A stretch of DNA of 64,000 nucleotides, from NCBI GenBank assembly GCA_907163375.1, contig CAJQUW010000522.1:124001-188000 (forward strand), read 5' to 3'. Numbering within the stretch: the first letter of the stretch is position 1; each line of letters starts with the position of its first letter. Position numbers and translations under genes: made by a program. The notes below the pieces were generated by a model. The model saw only the letters and a program-made list of their open reading frames with translations, was not told the origin of the DNA and ran no database searches. The stretch is from Prostheceraeus crozeri. Lineage: Eukaryota; Platyhelminthes; Polycladida; Euryleptidae. Shown here one piece after another: positions 43,832 through 54,669 of this stretch.

Positions 43832-44317
43832 ATGTCGCAAGCGAAAAGTAATAATAATAATAAAACTGTTGAATTAAAATTACGTAATATTGTTGACAAA
43901 AATACACCTAAAACTATTACGATTAACAAAAAAAAGTATTACATAAGTAAACCAATGATAGAGAATATTCAATTACAAGAAGAAAAGAATGGCGGTATTC
44001 TCCCATTAATTCCACTAATAATAGGAGGCATAGCTGCAGCAGGAAGTGTTGCAGGTGGGACAGCTGGTATTGTCCAAGCAGTAAATAAAAATAAATCAGA
44101 GAAGGCAGCATTAGAAGAACAAAAACGTCATAACAGAGAGTTAGAGAAAGTTGCTAGGGGTGAAGGAGTAGTAGATAATTTTATTAGTAAATTAAAATTA
44201 GTTGATGAAGGAAAACGAGTTCTTAAAAATATTCTCCACAGTGTTGATGATTTAATTGAAATTAAAGAAACTAAGGATGGTTCTGGAATATATCTAAGTC
44301 CTAGTATGATAAGGTAA
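43832..44317 (+). CDS. Polinton 1: small protein with hydrophobic Gly/Ala segment (pX-like?)
   Basis: In this 161-residue protein, residues about 51-80 read GGILPLIPLIIGGIAAAGSV and then a Gly/Ala stretch, resembling the hydrophobic segment in the small pX/mu-type core proteins of adenovirus-like elements. The protein ends SGIYLSPSMIR, an ending style I associate with such proteins. A role in packaging or entry is inference. Confidence 0.55.
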   Translation: MSQAKSNNNNKTVELKLRNIVDKNTPKTITINKKKYYISKPMIENIQLQEEKNGGILPLIPLIIGGIAAAGSVAGGTAGIVQAVNKNKSEKAALEEQKRHNRELEKVARGEGVVDNFISKLKLVDEGKRVLKNILHSVDDLIEIKETKDGSGIYLSPSMIR

Positions 44318-44388
44318 TAACCTCAGAACCTTTGGTTCTTTTCGATAAAACTTTTATTTTATCTTTTAAATTTTTTTTATCTTTTAAA

Positions 44389-45738
44389 ATGAATTCTAAA
44401 AATTCCGAAAATTTAATTAAATTAAAAATTTCTAATTTAGATTTATTGAATTATCTATTAAACAAAAATAAAAACTCAAACTGTCAGCATATTGGAGGTG
44501 ACAAGAACAAAGTTCCACACCACTTCGGTGGTGATATACAAAAAACATTAAAAAACTTTCCTGGATTTATTTGGAGTAAATATTCGAAAGAAAAACATCT
44601 TCCTGGTCATTCATATACTGGTCCAGGAACTCGATTAGATATAAGACTAGATGAGAATAATAATCCAAAACCAGGTGAAGAACCAATAAATAGAGTAGAT
44701 GCCGCAGCTTACAGGCATGATTTAGCTTATCGAAATCATGATCTAAGTTCTCGACATGCAGCTGATAAGAAAATGATTCAAGAATTAGATAGTATTCAAA
44801 ATCCTTCCTTTAGAGAAAGAATTGAAAGAATGTTTGTTAAGAAAGCTTTACAAGCTAAAATATTATTCGGTCAGGGTTTAAATGAAACGTCAGCAAAGCT
44901 GTCTGAGAGCAACGCTCGAACTAATAACTCTGAGAGCAACGCTGGAACCTACGCGTCTGAAATTCACAAGGAATATAGAAGGCCTAAATATTTATTGAAA
45001 GTAAAAGTATTTAATAAAGATGATATTTGGAGTGCTGATCTTATTCATATGCCGAATGAAAGGGACTACAAGTACGCATTGACCGTTATAGATTTATATA
45101 CACGATACGCTTGGGTAAAGCCTTTAAAAAATAAAAGTGGTCTATCAGTTAAATATGCGTTTGAAGGAATCTTTAAAGAAAGTAATAGAAAGCCAAAAAA
45201 ATTGTTTGTTGATAAAGGGTCGGAATTTTATAACAGAAACGTTCAGCCACTATTTGAAATTGTTTATTCAACTGAAAACGCTGGAAAAGCTGTAGTGATA
45301 GAAAGATTTAATCGGACGTTAAAAAATAAAATTTTCAAAAAGTTTACTCAGCAAGGAAATCAGAAATGGTTGAGGATATTACCAGGAGTTGTAGAAGAGT
45401 ACAATAATAAAGTTCATTCTGGTATTGAAGAAACTCCAAAGAATGCTTCTGTCGACCCTGATTTGATAAGAAAAAAAATATTCGAGAATAATAATTTGAA
45501 TGAGAGTAATCCGAATTTGCAGAAACTTAAGCCGAAATTTAAAATTGGAGATAGAGTTAGAATATTTAAATATAAGAATAAATTTGAAAAAGGCTTCGTC
45601 GGATACTGGACGAAAGAGATATTTGAAATTTCTAAAATAAATCAAAGTTATCCGTTTACTTATGAAATTAAAGATTTAGATAATGAGGATATCAGAGGCC
45701 GTTTTTATCAAAATGTATTACAACGAACTGAGCTTTAG
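44389..45738 (+). CDS. Polinton 1: phospholipase A2-like domain fused to integrase
   Basis: The 449-residue open frame starts at a TTTTAAAATG leader. The first half has LPGHSYTGPGTRLDIRL and the catalytic-type VDAAAYRHDLAYRNHD (His at about residue 110), the signature of the parvovirus VP1-type phospholipase A2. From about residue 200 the protein is a retroviral-type integrase core: IWSADLIHM (Asp 217), LFVDKGSEF (Asp 275) and VIERFNRTLK (Glu 305), with a C-terminal strand-rich DNA-binding domain (FKIGDRVRIFKYK, then YEIKDLDNEDI). The phospholipase would act in entry and the integrase in insertion. Having both in one frame is unusual to me. Confidence 0.85.
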   Translation: MNSKNSENLIKLKISNLDLLNYLLNKNKNSNCQHIGGDKNKVPHHFGGDIQKTLKNFPGFIWSKYSKEKHLPGHSYTGPGTRLDIRLDENNNPKPGEEPINRVDAAAYRHDLAYRNHDLSSRHAADKKMIQELDSIQNPSFRERIERMFVKKALQAKILFGQGLNETSAKLSESNARTNNSESNAGTYASEIHKEYRRPKYLLKVKVFNKDDIWSADLIHMPNERDYKYALTVIDLYTRYAWVKPLKNKSGLSVKYAFEGIFKESNRKPKKLFVDKGSEFYNRNVQPLFEIVYSTENAGKAVVIERFNRTLKNKIFKKFTQQGNQKWLRILPGVVEEYNNKVHSGIEETPKNASVDPDLIRKKIFENNNLNESNPNLQKLKPKFKIGDRVRIFKYKNKFEKGFVGYWTKEIFEISKINQSYPFTYEIKDLDNEDIRGRFYQNVLQRTEL

Positions 45739-45739
45739 C

Positions 45740-46191
45740 TTTTTAATTATTATTATTATTATTATTATTATTTTTATTATTCAATTCTAACATAATATCG
45801 AGAAATGATACTCCTTTTTGTAATTTAAATAAAACATAAAGACATAATTGGCCACAATAAGTTGTTCCGGTTTTTGAATTTGAAATGTATTATAAATTCC
45901 ATTGCCAAGTATTTCTTTTACTTCATTCGTAGGCGGAAGCCCGTATGAGTCAAAATAATAATTATCTCCGTTTTTACTAAAGATACCTGCTGACCAATGT
46001 ACGCCGTTTTGGGCTGAAGTGTGAAGATTCGTTATGAAATTTACAGTTGGGCTATTTTTGATCAATTGTAATTCGTCTCTCATTAGGACATGAAAATTCT
46101 TTATTCCCAATTGATGTGCGATTTTCTTTAGATCAAAATTCGTTGTTGTTTCTGTTCCATATAATTTAAAAAACTCCTTTATGTTGTTCAT
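45740..46191 (-). pseudogene. Polinton 1: adenovirus-type cysteine protease, broken
   Basis: The locus starts MNNIKEFFKLYGTETTTNFD. It has the catalytic His in NGVHWSAGIF and the substrate-groove block NYYFDSYGLPPTNEVKEIL, both diagnostic of adenain/Ulp1-type proteases that mature the capsid. The gene faces the integrase and nearly touches it. It looks broken, with about one break. An AAAAAAATTT-TTATAAAATG leader precedes it on the minus strand. Confidence 0.85.
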
Positions 46192-46248
46192 TTTATAATA
46201 AAAAAATTTCTTAAGGGACGCCGGAGTAGGATTTGCTGGTTATATATT

Positions 46249-46939
46249 CCACGTCTTTACAAATGAATAAGTGGGTGTAGCAGCTGTTTGTTCTTTCATA
46301 CATTGTTTCCTTTCAAATGTTTGAGTTGGAGGTCACAGCTCTTTACACTGAAATGCATTTTATTCATAAATGCGGGAAGCAGATGTTCTCTACCCTTGAA
46401 TGACAATTGTAAAAGTACCTAAACTTATTGTTAAGAATATGTCAATTCCTTCAAATATTTTTAGTCACATGACATATTTTAAAAACCTGAAAAATGGATA
46501 AAATTCATGAATTTGAAATTCTCAACTTTTATGATTTTCGCTGTCCTTGAACGGTCATGATTTTGGGAGTGAAAATCGAACCGAAGGTTCTAGGGCTTCG
46601 CCCGATTGTAATTCTCAAATTTTGAGATTCTTAACTTTTATGATTTTTTCGGTGTCCTGGAACGGTCATGATTTAAGCGAGAAAATTGTAATTCTCAAAT
46701 TTGAGATTACGTGATATTTTGAGACCGGCTAAATTTTTGAAATTTTGTTTTTTTGAAAATTTGTCACTACCTAAATTTTCCCCCCTTCGGCCACGTGAAA
46801 TTTGAAGTCTACCTAAATTTCTGAAATTTTGAAATTTTGATTTTTTTGAAAAAACCCCGCAAAAGTGTGACATCCGGCGCAAGCGAAGCGAAGCAAAGCG
46901 AAGCGAAGCGTCGCGCCGGATGTCACACTATATACTACT
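46249..46939 (-). repeat. Polinton 1 right terminal inverted repeat
   Basis: Mirror of 29142-29832, also 691 bp, ending ATGTCACACTATATACTACT. The near identity of the two arms is the main sign of a recent insertion. Confidence 0.92.
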
Positions 46940-46945
46940 CTTGAT

Positions 46946-48414
46946 CAAATTCATCGTTTAATGCACACCTGATACACGCTTCAGCATTTTTAGTAGAAAA
47001 ATCAAATACTTTGGACATTGATAAGCGCTGTTTTCAAAAGCAGCATCACTACATGAAACTATTCAAAAGTTTTAGTGGCATCTGGTATTTATTGTCAACC
47101 GCTCGTTTAGTCTTCAGTGGGATCAGCCCCAAGGCTTTCTCTTCAAAATGTTCCTCCTCGTAACGTAGTAGACAAGGGTGAAATTGGAAGATTGAGTCTT
47201 TATCTCCAACGCCGCGCTAATGCCCACGCCATGCTCTTTCGTTTAGAGACATTTATTAGAGACTCAGGACTTCGTTTATATTTTCTTTCCTTGTTTTCAT
47301 TTACGTTTGTGTTTGTAATTATTTTAGTGTAATTAAACATATTAACCCTATCAGGAATGGGGAAGTGCACCCCCTTATCAACTTCTTATTATATATTCTA
47401 AAACAAGTCAGATGGAAGTTCAATTTTTTGTTACTTTTAGCTTATATGTATGCTGAACTTTCAGTAAAAATTTGGGCTAAATTGACCCACTGCAAGGTCA
47501 GTTTTAAAGGTCATTTTTAAAAGAACTTTTTACAAAATTGATGGTTTCGTTTAGAGTAGCATTGATTACTGATATAATGTTTCTCCATCATATCTACATA
47601 ATATTTATGCATGTGCAAGTCAAGATTGTTAACATACACATTCATCTAATCTCCCAAGCTGAGTACATGTACATGTAAATGTAAATTGTGAAAATATGAA
47701 GTTTTGATGTAAATTTTTAGATATGAAATCCACAGAATAATGCAAAATGCATATCACCATTCGAAATTCTGCATTCGGAATGTATCATGACCTTGTCTTT
47801 AAAGAGAATAAGTCATTAGAGCGAGACATTTGTAAAGACAGAAAAATGCAGTAATACATTGAATAGCATTATTGACGTTCAAATTTCGAATTGCTACTTA
47901 TAGTACTAAAATTAACGTGGAATATTATACTTACAACACGATATAGATATGCTTGAGTAAAAGTTTGCAGAAATATTTTAGTTGTAATGGACAATTTTTG
48001 AAGAGTCAACAAAATACATGGATTCATAAAAATGAAAATAATTGAAAGTATAAATTTTAAATTTGAATTTTTGGCATGAAGGTTTATGATTCATGCAAAA
48101 TAGGCACTACCATTCGAAAGAGGAGATTCGAAATATGTGGTACCCTGTTTTCAAAATGTTATATCCATCGGAACAGAAAATTTGAAAAATCGACCTGCTC
48201 TGATGGGGTTTAGGTCCTTTGTACTTCTGTAATTTCATGTCATAATGTCAATATTTTCTTGAGCCACGTTTTATGTAACTTAATAGACTCCTAGGAGAAG
48301 TCGGAAAAATATTGTCAACTACATGAATAAATGTTTTAAGTGGAAACATTTGAGCAATGCCAAATATTTATTATCATAAATGAAGTTTGTTAGAAGAGAT
48401 GATTAAGTACTTAC
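46946..48414. other. Lectin gene intron 1, flank of Polinton 1
   Basis: Host-type non-coding DNA. The open frame at 47117-47332 has no recognised family. Nothing else was found. Confidence 0.4.
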
Positions 48415-48478
48415 CGGTGATGCCCGGAGAGATTACTCCCAGAAGGAATATGATGATTTTGGCATAAATAGAATTCAT
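48415..48478 (-). CDS. Lectin gene exon 1: signal peptide
   Basis: On the minus strand, ATG (48476-48478) opens MNSIYAKIIIFLLGVISPGI followed by T and the first base of the next codon, then a GTAAGT donor. This is a classic signal peptide: a Lys, a hydrophobic core and small residues at the end. Phase 1 at its 3' end is exactly what the 205-nt lectin exons accept, the nearest being at 26022-26226. The resulting intron of about 22 kb would contain Polinton 1. No promoter was identified. Confidence 0.65.
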
Positions 48479-49808
48479 GAACTTCAGCATTTCAGAAGTG
48501 TCACATCATTTTAACAATCTGAGCAGCGGCGGCCAGGAAATAATTTGAATAACACCGCAATGTGATATAATAGCTTACTTATCTTAAATATCAAATTATT
48601 GTGCAGATATCATCTTCTTCGCTTAAGTTGCTGAGATTACTTCTGCATTGAAAGCCACCAATCGAATCCTATTTAATGCATGACATTGTGTACAGATCAT
48701 AGAAGTAGATAATAGTACACTACATGTAGAATGGAAGTTTGATATCTTGCTTATGTACAATGATACATATGGAAAAATCTATGGTTTGTAGATCAGCTTC
48801 GATCTAATCATAGTCAAGCTACATGTATTTGTCAAGTTAGTTGTGGAAGTGGGTGACAGAAAATTGCAGGATTTTCATGAAGAGAATTTTAAGTGAGATG
48901 GTAGTATTGTTTCATGTGAAATAGTATGCTATTCTAATGATTAATATGCTGTTTCTATACGTAGTAGTCATTGACAATCATTATCCATTTTTTCAATACT
49001 GGGAAACGATTTAAAATTTGTTTCACAGAGCCATGATTGTGAGTGGTCAGTGGACTGGTTATGAGAACATCTCAAGAATTCACAGATAAAAATTCTTAAT
49101 TATTGGATAGTTTCTCTTTGAAGCGGTAAAGAAACCTAGCACTTTTCATGAATAAACATACTGAAAGCTTCTTTAGCTACAATCATCACTCAGATAAATT
49201 AAATATCGCTGGAACTTTTCAATTATTTATTGAATGACATATATGTATAATAATATATAATAATGATATATATGTGATATAGTGCGATGATACTTTGGAA
49301 GCTGACATTTGAAAGCATGCAAAGATTTTGAAAATTGTTCGAATATAATGAGCAGGGAAGCCCTTCAATTAAAATGAATACTGTAAGATATATTGGCCTC
49401 TGATTACAAGCTGGGGCAATGCATGTTCTATAAATCGACATTACAAGTTATATATCTACCTTATTATACTCTTGATAGATTATAGGAGCGATATTTCAAA
49501 ATGATGTGCGTACAGAACGTTTTAAAGGATTTCTTTTTTTATTATCCTGTCGCTGCAGTGTTCTGTAAATTCACTATTGCTTTTGTGCATATGATCTTTG
49601 GACAAGGGGCAACAGTCCAGATCACAAATTGACTTGATAGATAGAAATGCCAACCAGAAAACAAGAAAGCCAGTTCGCAAAATTTGCTTTTTGCCCCAAC
49701 TAAGTTCCCCCGGCGTGTGCCATAATTTTCATGCAATTTCCATTCTAGGACTTTCTATGGTATTGTTAATTTCTATCGTACAGATGGCTTTAGATCGTGT
49801 TGGATAGC
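48479..49808. other. Upstream flank of lectin exon 1
   Basis: Non-coding. It ends with a short piece (about 49680-49745, AGTTCCCCCGG-GTGTGCC... CATTCTAG) that recurs near 55140-55190, so it is probably part of a dispersed repeat. I could not locate a transcription start. Confidence 0.4.
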
Positions 49809-50536
49809 TTTAAAGGACGGGGTTATAAGAATAATTTGCTGGTTAATTCTTGCATTAAGTCCTTCTCCAAGAATAGGTTCCTCGTTTTTAAGTTTGGTTG
49901 TTTTTCGCCCCGCCAGATGCCATCCATCATTGGCATGTTGGGCTAACAAAACCTCTTCTAGTTTCATGTGCGTCCTTTGTCCTAATATATAAAAAATTTT
50001 ATTTTCGGTTAGGTTCTGCTATGTTTCCTCAGGCTTGGAGAGACCTTCCATATCGTACATTCGATATGGTTGGCCTAGCCCCACCATGTGGTATAGGTTG
50101 GAGGTTAGGGGCCGAAACCTTGCTTCATGCAGCCACATGGTTCCTCCCTGATGACTCCATACATAGCAAACTTAATTTTGGTTTTTTAGGTTTCTAATTT
50201 ACACCTTTTGTTATTTTTAGTTAGCTTCTCGTCAGGTCCATGACGAACTCTTATTTCAGTTCTTATATGATAAAAATAAAATCGTTTATGAGTATTAATT
50301 TATTTCCCTTACCGTCTTCAATTGAGTAGACTTGCCTTTATACGTATTTCAGTACCTGCTCTATACTAGAGTAGGTTACTCTATGTTGTCAGTATTAATT
50401 TATATTCATTCGTTCGTAACTTTTAATTACCTAATTATTTACAGGATTCTCCACTGCGGTAATTGTTTAACTTTGGCATCTTCCGTTTCCTGGATCCTTC
50501 GAAATTTTTTGACCGTGTTGTGTCTTGATTCGATTA
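49809..50536 (+). mobile_element. Partial Penelope-like element copy upstream (pLTR-type)
   Basis: It duplicates 53711-54436, the last codons of the open frame plus the 3' untranslated region, with only a few changes. It lies head to tail directly before the full element. Such partial tandem copies ('pseudo-LTRs') are a known habit of Penelope-like elements. A perfect 8-bp hairpin, CCATATCG...CGATATGG, lies at 50048-50069, and its twin is at 53949-53970. Confidence 0.85.
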
Positions 50537-51035
50537 ATGAGTACTGAGCTGATAGCATTGTGTGGACCGAGTCCCCATCTTTCAGGGTAAGTGCATTGGT
50601 TATTCACGTCACATGTATTCTTTTTTGTAATAGGTCTCATAGTTATTTTACTGGTAGGCATTTTATTATTATTGCAATTTGCCGTTTATTTATTGGTTTG
50701 ATCTTATTATCAATCTTTCTCTTCGTTCACTATTGCATTTTTTAGGATTCGACGTTATTTTTCTTCCATGTTATTCTAAGTATTAAGGTGATAAGCTATT
50801 ACTGCCTTCAATATTGTATTAGCTGCTAGTTTTGATACGGTTATAAGATTATGGAGTCTGGCCGAAATCCTAATCGCCAGGCATTGCTAGTGTAGGTGGG
50901 AGGGTCTGTTTAGATCCATTGACTGTTAACGCCCGCCTCAGCGAGGCAGCCCCTCGCCAATAGGTTACAGTCCGGCCTGTTGCCCTTGGGCTTTGAGAGC
51001 ACATAGTCCTAGAATTTTGCCTTATTCGACAAGGG

Positions 51036-52496
51036 GTGACAATAAAACTTTGCTTGCGGCTTCTAGAGTTAGATACCATTACCCTTACAGTATTAAGAAA
51101 AAAGGCTTATGTAGCCGATAGCACGGGTTCCTTTTCTATTGACAGTTGTAATAGAAAAGGGTGCTTGTGCTGTGGGTCCATACATAAATCTTCCTTTTTC
51201 GTATCAAACACCACTAGAAAAGCTTTTCTCATAGATTTGAGTGGTTCTTTCGATTGCAAATCCAGCTTTGTAATCTATCTCATTTCTTGCAGCGAATGCG
51301 GGTTCCAATATGTTGGCAAAACCACCCAATCTCTAAATGCAAGGTTGAATGGTCACCGTCGCCATGCATCCTCAAAACCCACTACTTTCCTTTATGAACA
51401 CTTTAGGCAAGATGGTCATAATTTTTGCAACATTAAATTGCAAATTATAGACCATGTAAATTCCAACTTCTCTGATAATTCTGACCTTAGGGATAGGGAG
51501 CTTCTGAAGAAGGAGGATTTTTGGATTAAAACACTATGTACAATCTTCCCACTTGGCTTGAACGATAGAATTCAAGGTTTTGGTTGTGTCTCCAGAGGTT
51601 CCTTACATAAGCAGTACTTCTCTTCTCCGGTCCTTAGAAGACCTAGAGGGCATGGGATTCACAGTAATAAGAGAAATGTCTTGACTAAATGCTTGAAGTC
51701 TCTATACGATAAAATTAATAGCCTTTGTTTTTCCAACATGTTTTACGAATTTTACATCACTTTGAAGTCTCTTAGTCGTACCACACTTAAACAACTTCTT
51801 GCTTTTACTCTTAGCAAGGCGGGTACCTGCTCGTATCTAGTCGAATCCTTCTGTTCGAGATTCTTAAAAGTCGAAGATTCCGTTGATAAGGTCGACAGGG
51901 AAGTTATTATTATCCCTTTTGAGTGCAAAGAAGTAGATCTCTTAAAAGTTTCTTCCATTTTCGCTGATTCACATGTTAACAGTATGTTGCCTAATCCAAT
52001 TCGTTGTAAATGTCCACTACAGGTTTTCTTCAAATACACCACCCCTATTGGTCGGAAGCTCTTCAATTACAACCAGATCTTGAAGAATGCTTCTATTGAT
52101 GAAATCAGAGAATTTATTAGCAAGCCTTGTCTTTGTTCTGATTCTATCTTCTGCTACAAGCCCGCTTTACACGTGGTTACTGGTGACTTGAATATTATAT
52201 CCAACCCTAAACTTAGGGATTTGATGGCTAAGGGCACCAATTATAGAGAGCCTATTCACAGGTCTTGGGATTTTGTTAGACTTAGTGTTAAAAATGCATT
52301 AGTTGCTTTTATTGAAAAGTCCTTCAGAAAATACGCCCTTAAGAATTCTGACTTCCAGGATTGGTCGGAAGCTGTCCTTAAGATAATTAAAAATCGCATT
52401 TCCTTCCTAAGTTCTAGCTTTCCATCTTTGCATTCGCACGAGATACTAAGATCTAAGGAGTGTAAAAACTTCATCTCAAACTTTCAGAAGAATTAG
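51036..52496 (+). pseudogene. Penelope-like ORF, N-terminal part: zinc motif and GIY-YIG endonuclease
   Basis: The recognisable sequence begins near SFSIDSCNRKGCLCCGS, a Cys cluster, and is followed by the nuclease FVIYLISCSECGFQYVGKTT with RLNGHRRH and EHFRQDGHNF. A linker of about 300 residues leads to the reverse transcriptase. Just upstream another frame reads RVRYHYPYSIKKK, which looks more natural for the family, so the true N-terminus is probably out of frame. The frame ends at a TAG after SNFQKN, immediately before VITPADKAANN. Confidence 0.8.
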
Positions 52497-53847
52497 GTCA
52501 TTACTCCGGCGGATAAGGCCGCCAACAATTTTGTCATTGTGTGTAGGAAGTATTACCTCATTGTCCTCTTGAACGAACTAGGCTTTGACCTTAGTAGTTT
52601 CAATGCTGTTGGTAATCAGACTTACGCACCAGTAATTTCTTCCATTAATGACATAATTGCCGAACATTGCACCGCCCTCAAGGATTCCTTTGGCATAACG
52701 GTTAAAGATAAGTTTATGGTTTTGCCTAAACTTTTCTGGATACCTAAATTGCACAAAAATCCGTATAAGAGTAGATTCATAGCTGGTGCCAGGAACAGCA
52801 CTTCCAAAGATTTGGCCATACCTGTGAACAAAGGTTTGCAATTGGTCCGGGACAAGTTTAGTAGTTATTGCCTTTCCATCAAGCATAATTCAGGTGTGAA
52901 CGCCTTCTGGAGCATTAAATCTTCTGGGGAATTCCTTGACAGGATGTCGGGTTTGAATTGCCACTCCTTACAAGTATATGATTTCTCGACACTCTATACG
53001 AATCTTAATTTAGACCAGGTTATGGAGTCCTTGAAGGACTTATGTGAGTTAATTTTTAGCAGTTCCAAGAGCTTTATTTGCAGTGGCTATTATAGAACCT
53101 TCTTCTCGAATAAAAAATACAGAGGGTATCACTGCTAGTCCAAAACCCAATTCCTTAATGCAGTAAGTTTCATCCTGGATAACACTTTTGTCACTTTCGG
53201 GCGCTTTCGGGGGACTTGTCTTCAAGCAAATTCGAGGCATACCTATGGGTGGGAATTCCAGCTCGCTCTTAGCTGACCTGGTTTTGGCTTACAGGGAGTT
53301 TAATTTTGTGAGGGGGCTCCTAGCGAGTAAGAGATTTGGCTTAGCCAAACTTCTCTCTCGTACCACTAGGTATGTCGATGACATTTGTGTGTTTAATTTC
53401 AAACATTTTGATAAGATCCTTCCTGAAATCTACCCGGTAGATCTCTTAGCTAGCAGAAGCGGAGACAACAACAAATGTGTTAATTATTTGGATGTGAAAA
53501 TCAGGATCGAAGATGGTGGCCAATACATCACAGAGGCTTACCATAGGGTTGATGAGTTCAGCTTCCCAGTGGTGCTGTATACTTTCCCCGAGAGTAACAT
53601 GCCTTTGAACACTGGCTTAAACATCTTTGCTGCCCAACTCATCAGGTTCGCCAGGATTTCATCTGATGCTTCCGCCTTCACATCAAGAGCTAAGGGCATT
53701 TTTGATATCTTTAAAGGACGGGGTTATAAGAATAATTTGCTGGTTAATTCTTGCATTAAGTCCTTCTCCAAGAATAGGTTCCTCGTTTTTAAGTTTGGTT
53801 GTTTTTCGCCCCGCCAGATGCCATCCATCATTGGCATGTTGGGCTAA
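52497..53847 (+). pseudogene. Penelope-like ORF, reverse transcriptase part
   Basis: The region starts VITPADKAANNFVIVC and continues PKLFWIPKLHKNPYKSRFIA, LQVYDFSTLYTNL (first catalytic Asp), IRGIPMGGNSSSLLADL and TTRYVDDICVFN (catalytic YVDD), then NYLDVKIR. It ends SPRQMPSIIGMLG. It is split by one TAG and one frameshift between the Asp and GIPMGG motifs. The YVDD and GIPMGG signatures identify a telomerase-like, Penelope-type enzyme. Confidence 0.85.
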
Positions 53848-54669
53848 CAAAACCTCTTCTAGTTTCAAGTGCGTCCTTTGTCCTAATATATAAAAATTTT
53901 TATTTTCGGTTAGGTTCTGCTATGTTTCCTCAGGCTTGGAGAGACCTTCCATATCGTACATTCGATATGGTTGGCCTAGCCCCGCCATGTGGTATAGGTT
54001 GGAGGTTAGGGGCCGAAACCTTGCTTCATGCAGCCACATGGTTCCTCCCTGATGACTCCATACATAGCAAACTTAATTTTGGTTTTTTAGGTTTCTAATT
54101 TACACCTTTTGTTATTTTTAGTTAGCTTCTCGTCAGGTCCATGACGAACTCTTATTTCAGTTCTTATATGATAAAAATAAAATCGTTTATGAGTATTAAT
54201 TTATTTCCCTTACCGTCTTCAATTGAGTAGACTTGCCTTTATACGTATTTCAGTACCTGCTCTATACTAGAGTAGGTTACTCTATGTTGTCAGTATTAAT
54301 TTATATTCATTCGTTCGTAACTTTTAATTACCTAATTATTTACAGGATTCTCCACTGCGGTAATTGTTTAACTTTGGCATCTTCCGTTTCCTGGATCCTT
54401 CGAAATTTTTTGACCGTGTTGTGTCTTGATTCGATTTGCCTATCTATAGGTCATTCAATAATTTCTACAACGTGTAAGCAAGGCACGATATCTGGGAGTC
54501 CATGCACCGTTGTTCTATAGCATAGAAATTGATATCAGTAAAACCTCTAGAATGGAATCAAAGCTTAATGCAATACACGATAATGGCACAAAAAACGCAC
54601 GCACTTTCTCTTAGACACACTTGCTAACGGTTGTATCATTTGGTTAGAATCAGTCACATATGCAATTAT

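Larger units (their letters stand above)
29142..46939 (+). mobile_element. Polinton (Maverick) 1, nearly complete fossil
   Basis: A 17.8-kb element bounded by inverted repeats of 691 bp and flanked by CTTGTT (29136-29141) and CTTGAT (46940-46945), a 6-bp target duplication with one mismatch. It carries the hallmark Polinton set: protein-primed DNA polymerase B, integrase, adenovirus-type protease, packaging ATPase and jelly-roll capsid protein candidates, plus several small proteins. It looks broken, with about five breaks, so it is a fossil. The two ends are almost identical to each other and the second copy at 56161 is very similar throughout, so it is young. It sits in what appears to be the first intron of the lectin gene. 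Confidence 0.93.
50537..54436 (+). mobile_element. Penelope-like element with N-terminal GIY-YIG (Naiad/Chlamys type)
   Basis: A 3.9-kb element. It has a 5' region to about 51010, a coding region with nuclease first and reverse transcriptase second (51036-53847), and a 3' untranslated region shared with the partial copy upstream. The permuted domain order sets it apart from the canonical Penelope-like fragment at 22.1-23.1 kb. It is not intact: two in-frame TAG codons and one frameshift lie in the coding region. Confidence 0.85.

Noticed and set aside
47117-47332. Small secreted or membrane protein
   Set aside because: There is a hydrophobic end, but no start context, family or neighbour to support it.
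51036-53847. Selenocysteine recoding in the Penelope-like ORF
   Set aside because: Some elements of the permuted clade are reported to use recoded UGA, but the stops here are TAG and there is also a frameshift, so ordinary decay explains them.
49809-54436. Hammerhead ribozyme in the Penelope-like pseudo-LTR
   Set aside because: CTGATGA and GAAAC both occur (about 50110-50155), but in no order that lets stems I, II and III pair.
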